Positions 15,228-24,489 are shown, numbered from the stretch's first letter. The stretch: 64,000 nt of DNA from Ignavibacteria bacterium (GCA_016720835.1 JADKJW010000007.1:124001-188000), one strand, 5' to 3'. A program made the numbers and translations. The notes: a model not told the origin generated them from the letters alone.

Positions 15228-17318
15228 TTGAAAGAGTACACGAGCGAGAACATCAGGAATTTTGCGCTGATCGGCCATGGCGGATCGGGAAAAACGATCT
15301 TCACCGATGCGGTGCTTTTCAATTCAGGGGCCGTCACGCGCATCGGGCGCGTCGAGGACGGCTCGACAGTGTCCGATTATCATCAGGACGAGATCGACCG
15401 GCAGATCTCCATCGACGCCACGCTCGCGACCACGGAATTCAAGGACTTGAAGTTCAACATCCTTGACACCCCGGGATACACGGACTTCTCCGGAGAGGTC
15501 TTCTCGAGCCTGCGCGTTTCCGACACCGCCATCCTGTTCCTCAAGGCGGTGGAAGGCGTCGAGGTCGGGAGCGAGCTGGTGTGGAAGTATGCCGCCGTTG
15601 CGCAGCTTCCGTCGATGATCTTCATCAACAAGATGGACAACGAGCACGCGGACTTCGACGCCGTCGTCGAGCAGGCCCGCGCCCGCTTCGGCCCGACGGT
15701 CGCGCTCGTGCAGTTCCCCGTCAAGCAGGGCGTCGCGTTCAAGGAAATCATCGACGTCATCCGCATGAAGATGCTCGTGTACAAGGGTGACGGCACCGGG
15801 ACGTATGAAGAGAAGGATATACCCGCGGAACATCAGGAGCGCGCCTCCGCCGAGCATGAGGCCCTCGTCGAGAAGATCGCCGAGTCGTCGGAAGATCTCA
15901 TGAACCATTTCTTCGAGCAGGGCACGCTCACCGAGGAAGAGATGAGCGCCGGTCTCCGGGGCTCGCTTGCCCGCCGCGAAATCGTGCCGCTGTTCTGCAT
16001 TTCCTCGCTGACCAATGTGGGCGTCACCCGCGCGATGGAATTCATCGCCGACTACTGCCCGAACCCCCTCTCCCGCGGCGCCGCCATCGGCACCAAGCCG
16101 GAATCCACCACGGAAGTGACGCTGGCCCCCAACAGCAAGGGCGAACCCGTCGCCTTCGTGTTCAAGACCCTGTCGGTGCAGCATGTGGGCGAACTCTCGC
16201 TCTTCCGCGTCTACAGCGGCACCATCACGCCGGGGCTCGACATCATCAACCAGCGCAGCGGCAAGGTGGAGCGCATCAACCAGATCTACCAGATGCGAGG
16301 CAAGGACCGGAAGGAAGTGACGCAGATCATCGCGGGCGATCTCGGCGCCGTGGTGAAGCTCAAGGACACGCACACCAACAACACGCTGTCGTCCAAGACC
16401 CTGCCCGTCGTGCTGCCCCCCATCCAGTTCCCGGATCCCCTGATCACCGGCGCCCTCAAGCCGAAGGGCAAGGGCGACGAGGACAAGATCAGCACCGGCC
16501 TGCACACGCTGCACGAGGAAGATCCGTCCTTCATGATCAAGGTCGACACCGAGACGCACGAGACGATCATTCTCGGCCAGGGCGAAATCCATCTCGACGT
16601 CATGCTCAAGCGCCTGAAGGCGCGCTTCGGCGTGGAAGTCGACATCAAACCGCCGCGCATCCCGTACCGTGAGACGATCAAGAAGTCGGCCGACGTCTCC
16701 TACAAGCACAAGAAGCAGACGGGCGGATCGGGCCAGTATGCGGAAGTCTACATCAAGATCGATCCCAAGCCGCGCGGCGAGGGCTACGAGTTCGTCGATG
16801 CCATCGTCGGCGGCGTGATCAGCGGCAAGTTCGTGCCCGCGGTGGACAAGGGCCTGCAGGAACAGATGGTCCGCGGCGTCGTCGCCGGCTATCCGCTCGT
16901 GGACGTGAAAGTGACGCTGTACGACGGCAGCCAGCACACGGTGGATTCGAACGAAATCTCCTTCAAGATCGCGGCGCAGCAGGCCTTCCGCAAAGGCATC
17001 CTCGACGCCGCGCCCATCATGCTCGAGCCCATCTACATTCTGGAAGTCACCGTGCCCGACGAATTCATGGGCGACGTGATGGGCGACATCTCCAGCCATC
17101 GCGGCAAGATCCAGGGCATGGATTCGGAAGGTCCCTTCCAGGTCATCAAGGCGAAAGTGCCGCTGTCCGAGCTGTACCAGTACGCGACGCGCCTGCGCTC
17201 CATCACGCAGGGTCGCGGCATTTACCGGAGACATTTCTCCCATTACGAGGAAGTGCCGCACGATGTCATGAACAAGCTGATCGAGGAAGCTGCCGCACAA
17301 AAGGAAGAGGAAGCCTGA
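15228..17318 (+). CDS. Elongation factor G-like GTPase (second-type EF-G)
   Basis: 696 residues, starting at TTG 15228 with GGAGG five bases upstream; no ATG competes. All EF-G domains are present: GTPase with P-loop GHGGSGKT (about residues 14-21), switch II DTPGYTDF and NKMD, then domains II-V (GQGEIHLDVMLKRL; YRETIKKSADVSYKHKKQTGGSGQYAEV; MGDISSHRGKIQGM). The P-loop GHGGSGKT, in place of the AHIDAGKT type of canonical FusA, marks the EF-G-2/EF-G-like branch known from Thermus and many FCB bacteria. The branch role is unclear (translocation, recycling or a stress variant). It is not part of a str operon here but precedes an exopolysaccharide gene. Confidence 0.9.
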   Translation: MKEYTSENIRNFALIGHGGSGKTIFTDAVLFNSGAVTRIGRVEDGSTVSDYHQDEIDRQISIDATLATTEFKDLKFNILDTPGYTDFSGEVFSSLRVSDTAILFLKAVEGVEVGSELVWKYAAVAQLPSMIFINKMDNEHADFDAVVEQARARFGPTVALVQFPVKQGVAFKEIIDVIRMKMLVYKGDGTGTYEEKDIPAEHQERASAEHEALVEKIAESSEDLMNHFFEQGTLTEEEMSAGLRGSLARREIVPLFCISSLTNVGVTRAMEFIADYCPNPLSRGAAIGTKPESTTEVTLAPNSKGEPVAFVFKTLSVQHVGELSLFRVYSGTITPGLDIINQRSGKVERINQIYQMRGKDRKEVTQIIAGDLGAVVKLKDTHTNNTLSSKTLPVVLPPIQFPDPLITGALKPKGKGDEDKISTGLHTLHEEDPSFMIKVDTETHETIILGQGEIHLDVMLKRLKARFGVEVDIKPPRIPYRETIKKSADVSYKHKKQTGGSGQYAEVYIKIDPKPRGEGYEFVDAIVGGVISGKFVPAVDKGLQEQMVRGVVAGYPLVDVKVTLYDGSQHTVDSNEISFKIAAQQAFRKGILDAAPIMLEPIYILEVTVPDEFMGDVMGDISSHRGKIQGMDSEGPFQVIKAKVPLSELYQYATRLRSITQGRGIYRRHFSHYEEVPHDVMNKLIEEAAAQKEEEA

Positions 17319-17852
17319 GTGAAGACATCCGTCGTCGTTCTGTTTCTGGCGCTGTTCGCCGCCGCGCCTCTGCTCCGCGGGCAAATCCTGGAAGGCGTGC
17401 AACCGCGCACCGGGAATTTCGCGCAGCAGGGCGGCTCGTACTACAACTTCTCGAGCGGCTCCGGCTGCGACCTGAAGGTGAGCGTCTGGGGTTTTGTGCA
17501 CAACCCGGGCCGGTATTACGTGCCGTGCGAGACAAACCTCCTCGAATTGATGTCGTTCTGCGGCGGACCGCAGCGCGGCGCCCTGCTCGACAAGGTCAAA
17601 ATCGTGCGACGCGGCGGACCGGATCGCGAGAACGAACTCAAGGAAGTCTTCGAAGTCGATCTGAGCAAATACCTGAAAGTCACCAATGTTGGCATCATCG
17701 CGCCGGAACTCCTTCTCGACCCCGGTGATCTGGTGGTGGTGGACGGCGAGGACATCAGCGCCGTGGACACCTTCCTCCGCATTGCGCAGGTTGTCGTGGC
17801 GGTTGCATCACTGGTGACGGCGACAGTGGCGGTCCTCAACATCGCGAAGTGA
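17319..17852 (+). CDS. SLBB-domain exported protein (polysaccharide export related)
   Basis: 177 residues. The GTG start abuts the EF-G stop with no base between; the purine-rich end of the EF-G gene (AAGGAAGAGGAA) can serve as ribosome site. Signal peptide at residues about 1-21. An SLBB-like beta-grasp domain follows at about 45-145 (SVWGFVHNPGRYYVPCETNLLELMSFCGGP, ending LLDPGDLVVVDG). A hydrophobic C-terminal helix lies at about 152-175. SLBB domains occur in Wza-type exporters, but the Poly_export domain is absent. Position just before the Wzz/BY-kinase gene supports a role in exopolysaccharide export. Confidence 0.78.
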   Translation: MKTSVVVLFLALFAAAPLLRGQILEGVQPRTGNFAQQGGSYYNFSSGSGCDLKVSVWGFVHNPGRYYVPCETNLLELMSFCGGPQRGALLDKVKIVRRGGPDRENELKEVFEVDLSKYLKVTNVGIIAPELLLDPGDLVVVDGEDISAVDTFLRIAQVVVAVASLVTATVAVLNIAK

Positions 17853-17918
17853 CCGTTCGCGCTCGGCGGTCCAGTCCCCGGCGCCCGGAAGCACGGATCC
17901 TCGAAAGAACAGCATGAG

Positions 17919-17948
17919 AAAGGGTGTGCGTTTCGGCGCACACCCTTT
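17919..17948 (+). terminator. Intrinsic terminator after the SLBB gene
   Basis: AAAGGGTGTGCG (17919-17930) pairs perfectly over 12 bp with 17937-17948 around TTTCGG; T-rich sequence (TTTTGGATTGTTTT, partly in the stem) follows. A flanking A-run could also let it work on the other strand. It ends the EF-G/SLBB transcript just before the next promoter. Confidence 0.75.
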
Positions 17949-17951
17949 TGG

Positions 17952-17983
17952 ATTGTTTTCGAGCCGTCCGATGGCTATATTTT
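17952..17983 (+). promoter_or_regulatory. Candidate promoter for the BY-kinase gene
   Basis: ATTG (17952-17955), 20 nt, TATATTTT (17976-17983), 33 bases before the ATG at 18017. Same spacing as the other candidate promoters in this window. Confidence 0.4.
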
Positions 17984-18016
17984 AAATCTTCAATAACGAA
18001 GAGTATTGTCCGGTCA

Positions 18017-20401
18017 ATGACTGCAAAAGACGAATTCAACAAGCAATTCCAGGAATACCTCCGCATCCTGTACGAAGGACGCTGGATCATTTCCATCATC
18101 TTCGTGGTCGTTGTCGCCGGCACATGGTTCTACACCATGCAGCAGGACGACATCTACCAGGCCAGCGCGACCATCCGCCTGAAGCGCGCCCTGGACGCCA
18201 TGAACGTGCAGTCCTACCAGGGGCTGGGAGCGCAGGATCTTGGCTGGGGCAGCGAGCGCATCATCGCCAACGAGATCCGCGTCATCAAGAGCGAGGAAGT
18301 CTCCGAAATCGTCGTGCAGAAACTCGTCGCGATGGCGCCGACCACGCGCGCGCGCATGGACACCTTCCCCATCCTGAAGCAGCAGGCCCGTCCCTCGACG
18401 ATGCGCAAAATGGTCAAGTCCCTCGACCTCGAGGGATTCACGAATTCCATCGGCCTGACGCAGGTGGACACCGCCACGCGCGCCGCCTCGCTGGAAGTGG
18501 TGGCCAGCCGGGTGCGGTCGCAGGTCAACGCGCATCCGGTCTCCGGACTGGATTTCATCGAAGTCTCCGCGCAGAGCACGTCGCCCCGGGAAGCCGCCAT
18601 CATCGCCAACCTCGTCATCGACGCCTACCGCACCCGTAACCTGCAGGCCGCGCGCGAAAACATCACGACGGCGCGCGGGTATCTCGAATCCCAGCTCGGC
18701 GACAAGCGCGATTCGCTCTCCAGCGCGGAGAACGAGATGCGCTCCTTCCAGGAATCGCACGGTCTCATCAATCTCGACCAGGAATCCCAGGCGCTCGTGC
18801 AGCAGATCAGCTCCTTCGAGGCGCAGCGCGAACAGGCGCGCATCGAGCTTGAAGGCGCGGAGAAAATCCGCGGCGAGCTGCAGCGGCAGTTCAAGGAAGT
18901 GGAACCGACGCTTTCACGAAGATTGACCGAAGGCTCCGATCCCATCCTCAAACAGATGCTGTCGGAAAAGGCCGAGCTCGAGCTGCGCATACAGTCCGCC
19001 GAGTACAACCGCAAGAACGCCCTGCGCAACCGGCCCGATCTCGAGCAGTACGCGAGCAAGGAACTCAACGACACGAAGAAGCGGTATGACGAGGTCAAGA
19101 AGAAGATCGAGCAGGTGACCACCAAGATCCTCGAGACCGGCGACATCTCCAGCAATCCGCTCGACTACTCCCGCCAGCTTCGCCAGAGCATCGTGCAGAA
19201 GGACATCGAGATCGAGTCGCACAAGGCGAAACTCACGGGGCTCGACCGCACGTTGGCGGAGTACAACCGCAAGTTCGAAACCATCCCGATACAGAGCATC
19301 GACTTCGCGCGCCTCGAGCGCCGCCGCATGAGCTTCGACAAGCTCGCCTCCACGCTCGACCAGAAATTCCAGGAAGCGGTGATCAACGAGCAGACCACGA
19401 TGGGGAACGTCGACATCGTCGACCGCGCGGGCAAGCCCGGCAGGCCCGTCAAGCCCAACCGTCCGCTGAACCTGCTCATCGGCGTGCTGGTGGGCCTCAT
19501 CCTCGGACTCGGCGTCGCCATCCTGCTCAGGTATCTGGACAACACCATCCGAAATCCGGAGGACGTCGAGAAGCTCGGCATCCCGGTGCTCACCTTCATC
19601 CCGACCTTCGGCACGGGCGACAAGCTCGAGCGCAACGAATCGCTCGTCACCTTCAGCGCGCCGCAGTCGCCGCCGAGCGAGGCCTACCGCACCATGCGCA
19701 CGGCCATCGAGAGCGCGCTGTCGCTGAACGGGCAGTCCATCGTCGTGGTCGTGACCAGCCCCGCGCCCAAGGAGGGCAAGTCCACCGCCATCGCGAACCT
19801 CGCGGTGAGCGCCGCGCACTCCGCGCGCCGCGTGCTGCTGGTGGACGCCGATCTCCGGCGCCCGGTGCAGCACACGATCTTCGAGATCGACCGCGAGCCC
19901 GGCCTTTCCAACGCCCTCGTCGGCGAGGTGCCGGTCAACCAGTGCATCAAGAAGACCAAGATTCCCGGCCTGCACGTGATCCCCTGCGGCCATATCCCGA
20001 GCCATCCCGCGGAGCTGCTCGGCTCGGCGCGCATGGAGAAGTTCCTCGAGCTCGTGAAAAAGTACTACGATCTCATCCTGATCGATTCGCCGCCCGTCAT
20101 CGCCATGGCCGACACGCTCGTGGTGTCGAAGTACGCGGACGGCGTGGCCCTCGTGGTGTCGGCGGACCAGACCAAGATCCTCGGCCTGCAGAAGGCCAAG
20201 GAGATGCTCGAGTCCAACAACGCGCGTCTCCTCGGCGTGGTGGTGAACCGCTTCAACGCGAACAAGATCTACTACTCCTACTACCGCTACTACTACCAGA
20301 ACTACTACTACTACTCCGACGACGGCACGAAGAAGAAGAAGACGCGCAAGGAGAAGCGTTCGGAGAGCAGGGAAAAGGCCGCGAAGAGCGAACAGGCCTA
20401 G
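18017..20401 (+). CDS. Wzz-type polysaccharide co-polymerase fused to BY-family tyrosine kinase
   Basis: 794 residues from ATG 18017; the ATG at 17924 lies in the terminator region and is rejected. It controls exopolysaccharide chain length and export at the inner membrane by cycles of tyrosine phosphorylation. Wzz domain: first membrane helix about residues 22-42 (WIISIIFVVVVAGTWF), a long coiled-coil periplasmic part, second helix about 483-505 (LLIGVLVGLILGLGVAILL). Kinase: Walker A in SPAPKEGKST (about 581-590), Walker A' LLVDADLRRP, Walker B LILIDSPPV. The tail contains eleven tyrosines in about 17 residues (YYSYYRYYYQNYYYY), the autophosphorylation cluster, followed by a lysine-rich end. 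It sits behind its own terminator and promoter next to the SLBB gene. Confidence 0.95.
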   Translation: MTAKDEFNKQFQEYLRILYEGRWIISIIFVVVVAGTWFYTMQQDDIYQASATIRLKRALDAMNVQSYQGLGAQDLGWGSERIIANEIRVIKSEEVSEIVVQKLVAMAPTTRARMDTFPILKQQARPSTMRKMVKSLDLEGFTNSIGLTQVDTATRAASLEVVASRVRSQVNAHPVSGLDFIEVSAQSTSPREAAIIANLVIDAYRTRNLQAARENITTARGYLESQLGDKRDSLSSAENEMRSFQESHGLINLDQESQALVQQISSFEAQREQARIELEGAEKIRGELQRQFKEVEPTLSRRLTEGSDPILKQMLSEKAELELRIQSAEYNRKNALRNRPDLEQYASKELNDTKKRYDEVKKKIEQVTTKILETGDISSNPLDYSRQLRQSIVQKDIEIESHKAKLTGLDRTLAEYNRKFETIPIQSIDFARLERRRMSFDKLASTLDQKFQEAVINEQTTMGNVDIVDRAGKPGRPVKPNRPLNLLIGVLVGLILGLGVAILLRYLDNTIRNPEDVEKLGIPVLTFIPTFGTGDKLERNESLVTFSAPQSPPSEAYRTMRTAIESALSLNGQSIVVVVTSPAPKEGKSTAIANLAVSAAHSARRVLLVDADLRRPVQHTIFEIDREPGLSNALVGEVPVNQCIKKTKIPGLHVIPCGHIPSHPAELLGSARMEKFLELVKKYYDLILIDSPPVIAMADTLVVSKYADGVALVVSADQTKILGLQKAKEMLESNNARLLGVVVNRFNANKIYYSYYRYYYQNYYYYSDDGTKKKKTRKEKRSESREKAAKSEQA

Positions 20402-20854
20402 GCGCGCAGCGCGATAGTGAGACCATGATACGGGACCTTCGGGTCCCGTATTCGTGTGGTGTCGGCGACCACTCTCCTGTTCCATTCAAGCTCATGGAAA
20501 AGCACATCGCTCACGACTCTGGAACTGAGACACGAAAGTTGCTCCAGGACAACGACGCATGTACCAGTTGCAGACACGACGCGAAAATCCGGATAGATAT
20601 GCTCCAATAAAAACATACTTGTATTGTTTTCTTGTTTGTGAGGATTTGATTCAGTACATACGTCTGTAAATCTGCGCGCGGCTCTGGTCACACAGAAAAG
20701 CAGGAACGTCAATGACGCGGAACGGCAGTTGGGAGCAGCGCGTGCAAGGATTCATACTCCCGTGGCGAGGGATGGTGCCACGGGGGAACGTCAATTGAGA
20801 ACGCCTATCGCAGTGCAACAGCGTCCCATTTCCTCCATCGCCTCTGGAGTTCGC
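20402..20854 (+). other. 453-base gene-free stretch with a UUCG-capped hairpin
   Basis: ATACGGGACC (20428-20437) and GGTCCCGTAT (20442-20451) form a perfect 10-bp stem closed by TTCG, 26 bases after the BY-kinase stop. There is no T-run, so it is probably a 3'-end stabiliser or a terminator of unusual type. The remainder is AT-rich around 20590-20650 and I see no supported gene or promoter in it. Confidence 0.5.
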
Positions 20855-22009
20855 ATGTCCTCCCTCCGTGGAAAGCACTCGCACCTTCCATCCGCCGCGA
20901 GCATCGCCGGCGTCATCCTGTTTCACGCCGTTCTTGTTGCGGCCATCGCGCAGACCAATACCATCGGCTTTGCCGGACGCGACGCGCTCTCTCTCGCGCC
21001 CGTCGTTCTGGATAGCGTTCGCATCTTCAACCTGACGGCCGGACGCGATACGCTGATCCCGGGAGGCCAGCGCTTCGACATCGACTGGCTGTCCGCACTC
21101 GATGGCAGCGTCGAAGGACCGGCGTTTCATCTCGGCACAAACTATCCAAACGGGTTCAGCGGAAGGACGCTGTTCGACGTCGTCCTTCCCGCGGCGGCCG
21201 GCATGCAGGTCAGCGTCCACTCGCTTCGCGGCGAGCGCTGCGCAGCGTATGCTGCTGAGATGGACGCGGGGGTGCATCGCTTCGAGTTCAACGCGGGAGC
21301 GCTGCCTCCCGGCGTGTATCTGGTGACGGCTTCCGCCAGCGGCCTCCGGCGGACCATGAAAATCATGCTCATGAATGGAAGCGGGGAGGGAAGTCCCGCG
21401 ATCATTCGCACCGGAAGCGCTGCGCTGCAGGGAACGCCGGCAGGCGCACCGGCGGGCGCGACCGTGTACAATTTTGTCGGCTACGCGAAACTCTACGCTC
21501 CCGATACCATGCGTTTCATCACGCCGGTCGCGGGCACGACGTACACCTTCGACCTCGACGCGCTCGGCATTCCGGGACGCATCGTCACGGGCGCGTTCAC
21601 CCCACTGTTGCAGCAGAGTGTCCCGCCCACGGGTGCGACGATCGAAGTGAACAAAGCGGGAGACGCATTCCACGGATTGAAGCTCATCGTCGCGGACAGC
21701 GCATATCCCGACACACGCACCTTCGAGCTTTCCTCCGCCCCGGTGCTGGGTCACTCGCTCGACACGAATTTCCGCATCATTTCGCCGATGCTCCGCGTCA
21801 AGAACGGCGGAGGATATTCCGGCGTGCCGATGAGCATCCGCATTCCCGTGCACGTGCCTCCCGGCGATTTCGCCATGGCGTTCCTGTACAACGAGAAGAC
21901 CGGCGACATCGAAGGACTCCCGATACTCGAACTCGACGCGGCGCAGGTCACCTGTGATGACCCGGCACTTCGCCACATCCACGGTGACGTCATTCGGAAA
22001 AACCTCTGA
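20855..22009 (+). CDS. Exported protein with internal sorting-domain-like module, N-terminal fragment (frameshifted)
   Basis: The ATG at 20855 has GGAG seven bases upstream; the frame opens earlier at 20729 without support. A signal peptide ends near AIAQT (residue about 35). Residues about 90-175 resemble a T9SS/FlgD-type C-terminal domain (LGTNYPNGFSGRTLFDVVLP, then LRGERCA, then LPPGVYLVTAS), although it sits near the N-terminus. A glycine-rich linker and beta-rich sequence follow. The frame is good up to LELDAAQVT (base about 21950), then reads unrelated sequence to the stop at 22009. Removing one base restores VTVMTRHFATSTV in the frame of the next entry, so the two are one gene of about 1,178 residues. 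Confidence 0.75.
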   Translation: MSSLRGKHSHLPSAASIAGVILFHAVLVAAIAQTNTIGFAGRDALSLAPVVLDSVRIFNLTAGRDTLIPGGQRFDIDWLSALDGSVEGPAFHLGTNYPNGFSGRTLFDVVLPAAAGMQVSVHSLRGERCAAYAAEMDAGVHRFEFNAGALPPGVYLVTASASGLRRTMKIMLMNGSGEGSPAIIRTGSAALQGTPAGAPAGATVYNFVGYAKLYAPDTMRFITPVAGTTYTFDLDALGIPGRIVTGAFTPLLQQSVPPTGATIEVNKAGDAFHGLKLIVADSAYPDTRTFELSSAPVLGHSLDTNFRIISPMLRVKNGGGYSGVPMSIRIPVHVPPGDFAMAFLYNEKTGDIEGLPILELDAAQVTCDDPALRHIHGDVIRKNL

Positions 22010-24392
22010 GGTTTCCGACCTCTCCAGTCTCGCCGGCATTTTCGTGATTTCCGTGAAGGAATCGCATCTGAACGGGCAAGCCGTCATCAACACCGGTTTC
22101 AAACCGAAAATCGATGATTGGGAATTCGTCAACGAAGGGTCCTATATCGAACCGGAAGGTCACTGCGCCGGCCAGGCGATGACCATGATGTGGTACTACT
22201 ACCAGCAGAAGCTCCGCGGGAAACCGCAGCTGTTTCACCTTCTGGATATGTCGAAATCAGACGATCTGTTCTGGCAGGACAATCCCACCGGCTTCCGCTT
22301 TGCCTCCGTCATTCAGCAGGATATCGATTTCAACTCGCTCTCAAGAACGCTCATCAGGAACCTGCTCGATCGGGGAGCGGACGCCCTGTTCTGGAACGCC
22401 TTCATTGCCTCCATGATCCTGACAGGCGAACCGCAGTACGTTGCGCTCCGGCGCTACAACGCCAACCGGCAATTCCTGTACGGCCACGCCATCGTCGCGC
22501 ACAAGATCAACGTTTCCGAAGGAAAGATCTTCGTCACCGATCCGAACTATCCCGGCACGGAACGGGTGATCACATACAGCAACGGCAGTTTCACGCCGTA
22601 CAACACGAAGCAGAACACGACGCAGGCGGATCCGGAACCGTATCAGGGGATCGGCTGCTTCCACAAATCGTCGATGATCGATTGGAGCACCATCAGCGCC
22701 CGATGGAAGCAGGTGCAGGACAGCAGCATCGGCACCGTCGCGCCGAATGTCTTCCCCTCCTACATCATCCGGACCACCGACTCCCGCCAGGCAACAATCA
22801 CGGAGAGCGTCATCGCGGTCGCCGACACCATCGGCATCGAGGTCGAATGCCCGACCTGCCAGATATGGTATACCGGCTCGGACCATCTCACCACGTTCAA
22901 GATACGGCTCGGTGAATCGCGCCTTGCCGCAAGCGATGTGAATGGGAAATTTCTCCTTGATGACCTGAGGCCCGGAGAAAACACGTTCACCATCGAGATC
23001 GACAACTGGTCGCCGGACGGTACCTACAAAACCTACCTCGACTTCCGTCGGCTTACCATCTGGTACTACTCGCTTCGCATTCTCGCCGCGCGCGCCGACA
23101 GCGTCCCGATGAAGAAGCCCGGCGACAAGAATACCGACTACGCCTTCGTCGCCAGCATGCCGGGAGGAGGGCCGAAGAAATTCCGTGTCGACTGGAGCTT
23201 CGGAGACGGGAGCCCGCGCGAGGTGCGCACGAACGACAGCACCGTGACGCACAAGTGGCAGGCCGACGGCGAGTATCTCGTGACCGCGCGGCTCTATGAC
23301 GATGCCAGCGGACGCTTCATCACCAGCGTTTCCGTCACCGCGAAAATCGGCGTCTTCGAGATGCTGAGCGTGGAGCCGGCGAAGGATACGGTTGGCGCGA
23401 TCGTTCGGATCGCCGGACGCGGCTTCGGGCCCGTGAAGGGGACGTTCGAGCGCGTGTGGTTCACCGACGCGGCAGGACCGCAATGGCAGGTCACCGCCAC
23501 GATACGCGCGTGGGGGGACTCGCTCATCGAGGCCACGGTTCCCAAGCAGGCAGGCACCGGATGGGTGCATGTCGACATACGAGGGTCGAAGCAGGACAGT
23601 CTCGCCTTCACCGTCATCCCCAAGGTGACGGAAATGAGCCCGCCGCGTTCCTGGCTCAACGGTCCGATGGTGATCGTCTACGGCGCCGGCTTCGGTGCGG
23701 CGCAGGGAACGAGCCGGCTCACGATTGCAGGCCGTCCCGTGGACAGCATCCTTCAATGGACCGACACGCGCATCGATTTCAAGGTGTCGGAAGGACTGTG
23801 TTCGGGTCCGCTCGTCGTCACGGTGGGAGCGAACGCCAGCACCCCCGCGCACATGACGATCGGCACCATGGCGTGGCTGAAGAACACGAGCACCATGCAG
23901 GCGAATTTTTCCGCGATGATGACGAAGAAGAAGTCGCCCGACAACACCACGCTGGACGGCATCGAACTGTGGGAACTCGATACCGCGCCATTGAGCGGAT
24001 CGATCGCTTGGAACGGCCTGTCATTCTCGCTCAGCAGCACAAGCAGCACCGGGACGAATCAGACCACGATCGTGGAGTTCAACGGAACGGTGGATTCGAC
24101 AGGCCAATTGTTGAAGACGGCGTATATCAAGAAAACCGTGACCGACGGAGCGCCGCCCACGCGCCAGACGGTGTTCGAATACACGGTGACCGACCTCCCG
24201 GTCCGGCAGGCGAATCAAACTGCCGGCACCGTCGGATTCAGCCTGAGCGGAGCGGCACTGCAGGCGCACATGTCGGGCATTGCCTACACGTTCACGAGCA
24301 GCATCCCGCCGGCATACGGTTGGACCTACGTCTCGACCGACTGGGCCTCGACCGCCCCCAAACCCAGCCTGTGGGTGACGTTCAAGAAGTAA
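21954..24392 (+). CDS. Papain-like/PKD/IPT-repeat exported protein, C-terminal fragment (frameshifted)
   Basis: Continuation of the gene starting at 20855. A cysteine-peptidase-like domain comes first: GHCAGQAMTMMWYY (Cys near base 22170), then GHAIVAHKI (His near 22486) and DPNYPG (Asp near 22545), a plausible Cys-His-Asp triad of the C39/papain-like fold. Next come a carbohydrate-type beta-sandwich, a PKD domain (VDWSFGDGSPREV) and two IPT/TIG domains (VRIAGRGFGPVKGTF; VIVYGAGFGAAQGTS). The C-terminus (KPSLWVTFKK) lacks a T9SS sorting domain. Likely cell-surface or secreted; protease activity is inferred from motif order only. The annotated ATG at 21954 is just the first one after the frameshift. 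Confidence 0.75.
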   Translation: MMTRHFATSTVTSFGKTSEVSDLSSLAGIFVISVKESHLNGQAVINTGFKPKIDDWEFVNEGSYIEPEGHCAGQAMTMMWYYYQQKLRGKPQLFHLLDMSKSDDLFWQDNPTGFRFASVIQQDIDFNSLSRTLIRNLLDRGADALFWNAFIASMILTGEPQYVALRRYNANRQFLYGHAIVAHKINVSEGKIFVTDPNYPGTERVITYSNGSFTPYNTKQNTTQADPEPYQGIGCFHKSSMIDWSTISARWKQVQDSSIGTVAPNVFPSYIIRTTDSRQATITESVIAVADTIGIEVECPTCQIWYTGSDHLTTFKIRLGESRLAASDVNGKFLLDDLRPGENTFTIEIDNWSPDGTYKTYLDFRRLTIWYYSLRILAARADSVPMKKPGDKNTDYAFVASMPGGGPKKFRVDWSFGDGSPREVRTNDSTVTHKWQADGEYLVTARLYDDASGRFITSVSVTAKIGVFEMLSVEPAKDTVGAIVRIAGRGFGPVKGTFERVWFTDAAGPQWQVTATIRAWGDSLIEATVPKQAGTGWVHVDIRGSKQDSLAFTVIPKVTEMSPPRSWLNGPMVIVYGAGFGAAQGTSRLTIAGRPVDSILQWTDTRIDFKVSEGLCSGPLVVTVGANASTPAHMTIGTMAWLKNTSTMQANFSAMMTKKKSPDNTTLDGIELWELDTAPLSGSIAWNGLSFSLSSTSSTGTNQTTIVEFNGTVDSTGQLLKTAYIKKTVTDGAPPTRQTVFEYTVTDLPVRQANQTAGTVGFSLSGAALQAHMSGIAYTFTSSIPPAYGWTYVSTDWASTAPKPSLWVTFKK

Positions 24393-24457
24393 CACGCACG
24401 ACCCCGCGCTGCGCGATGCGAGCGAAGCGGCTCCTTCGCGTGTTCCGAGGACCAGAA

Positions 24458-24489
24458 TTTTTCTTTCCCCCCCGCGAGCGGTATTTTAG
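24458..24489 (+). promoter_or_regulatory. Candidate promoter for tryptophanase, poly-C spacer
   Basis: TTTT (24458-24461), 20 nt containing seven C, TATTTTAG (24482-24489), 77 bases before the tryptophanase ATG. The block TTTTTCTTTCC...GCGAGCGGTATT recurs almost exactly before the GT4 gene at 32151. The rest of 24393-24565 holds a weak hairpin (GCGAAG/CTTCGC) and no gene. Confidence 0.4.

Noticed and set aside
15324..17501. 725-residue minus-strand frame opposite EF-G
   Set aside because: Antisense shadow; low-complexity composition and no domain, while EF-G is complete on the plus strand.
18914..20485. 523-residue minus-strand frame opposite the BY-kinase
   Set aside because: Valine/histidine-rich shadow of the kinase codons with no independent support.
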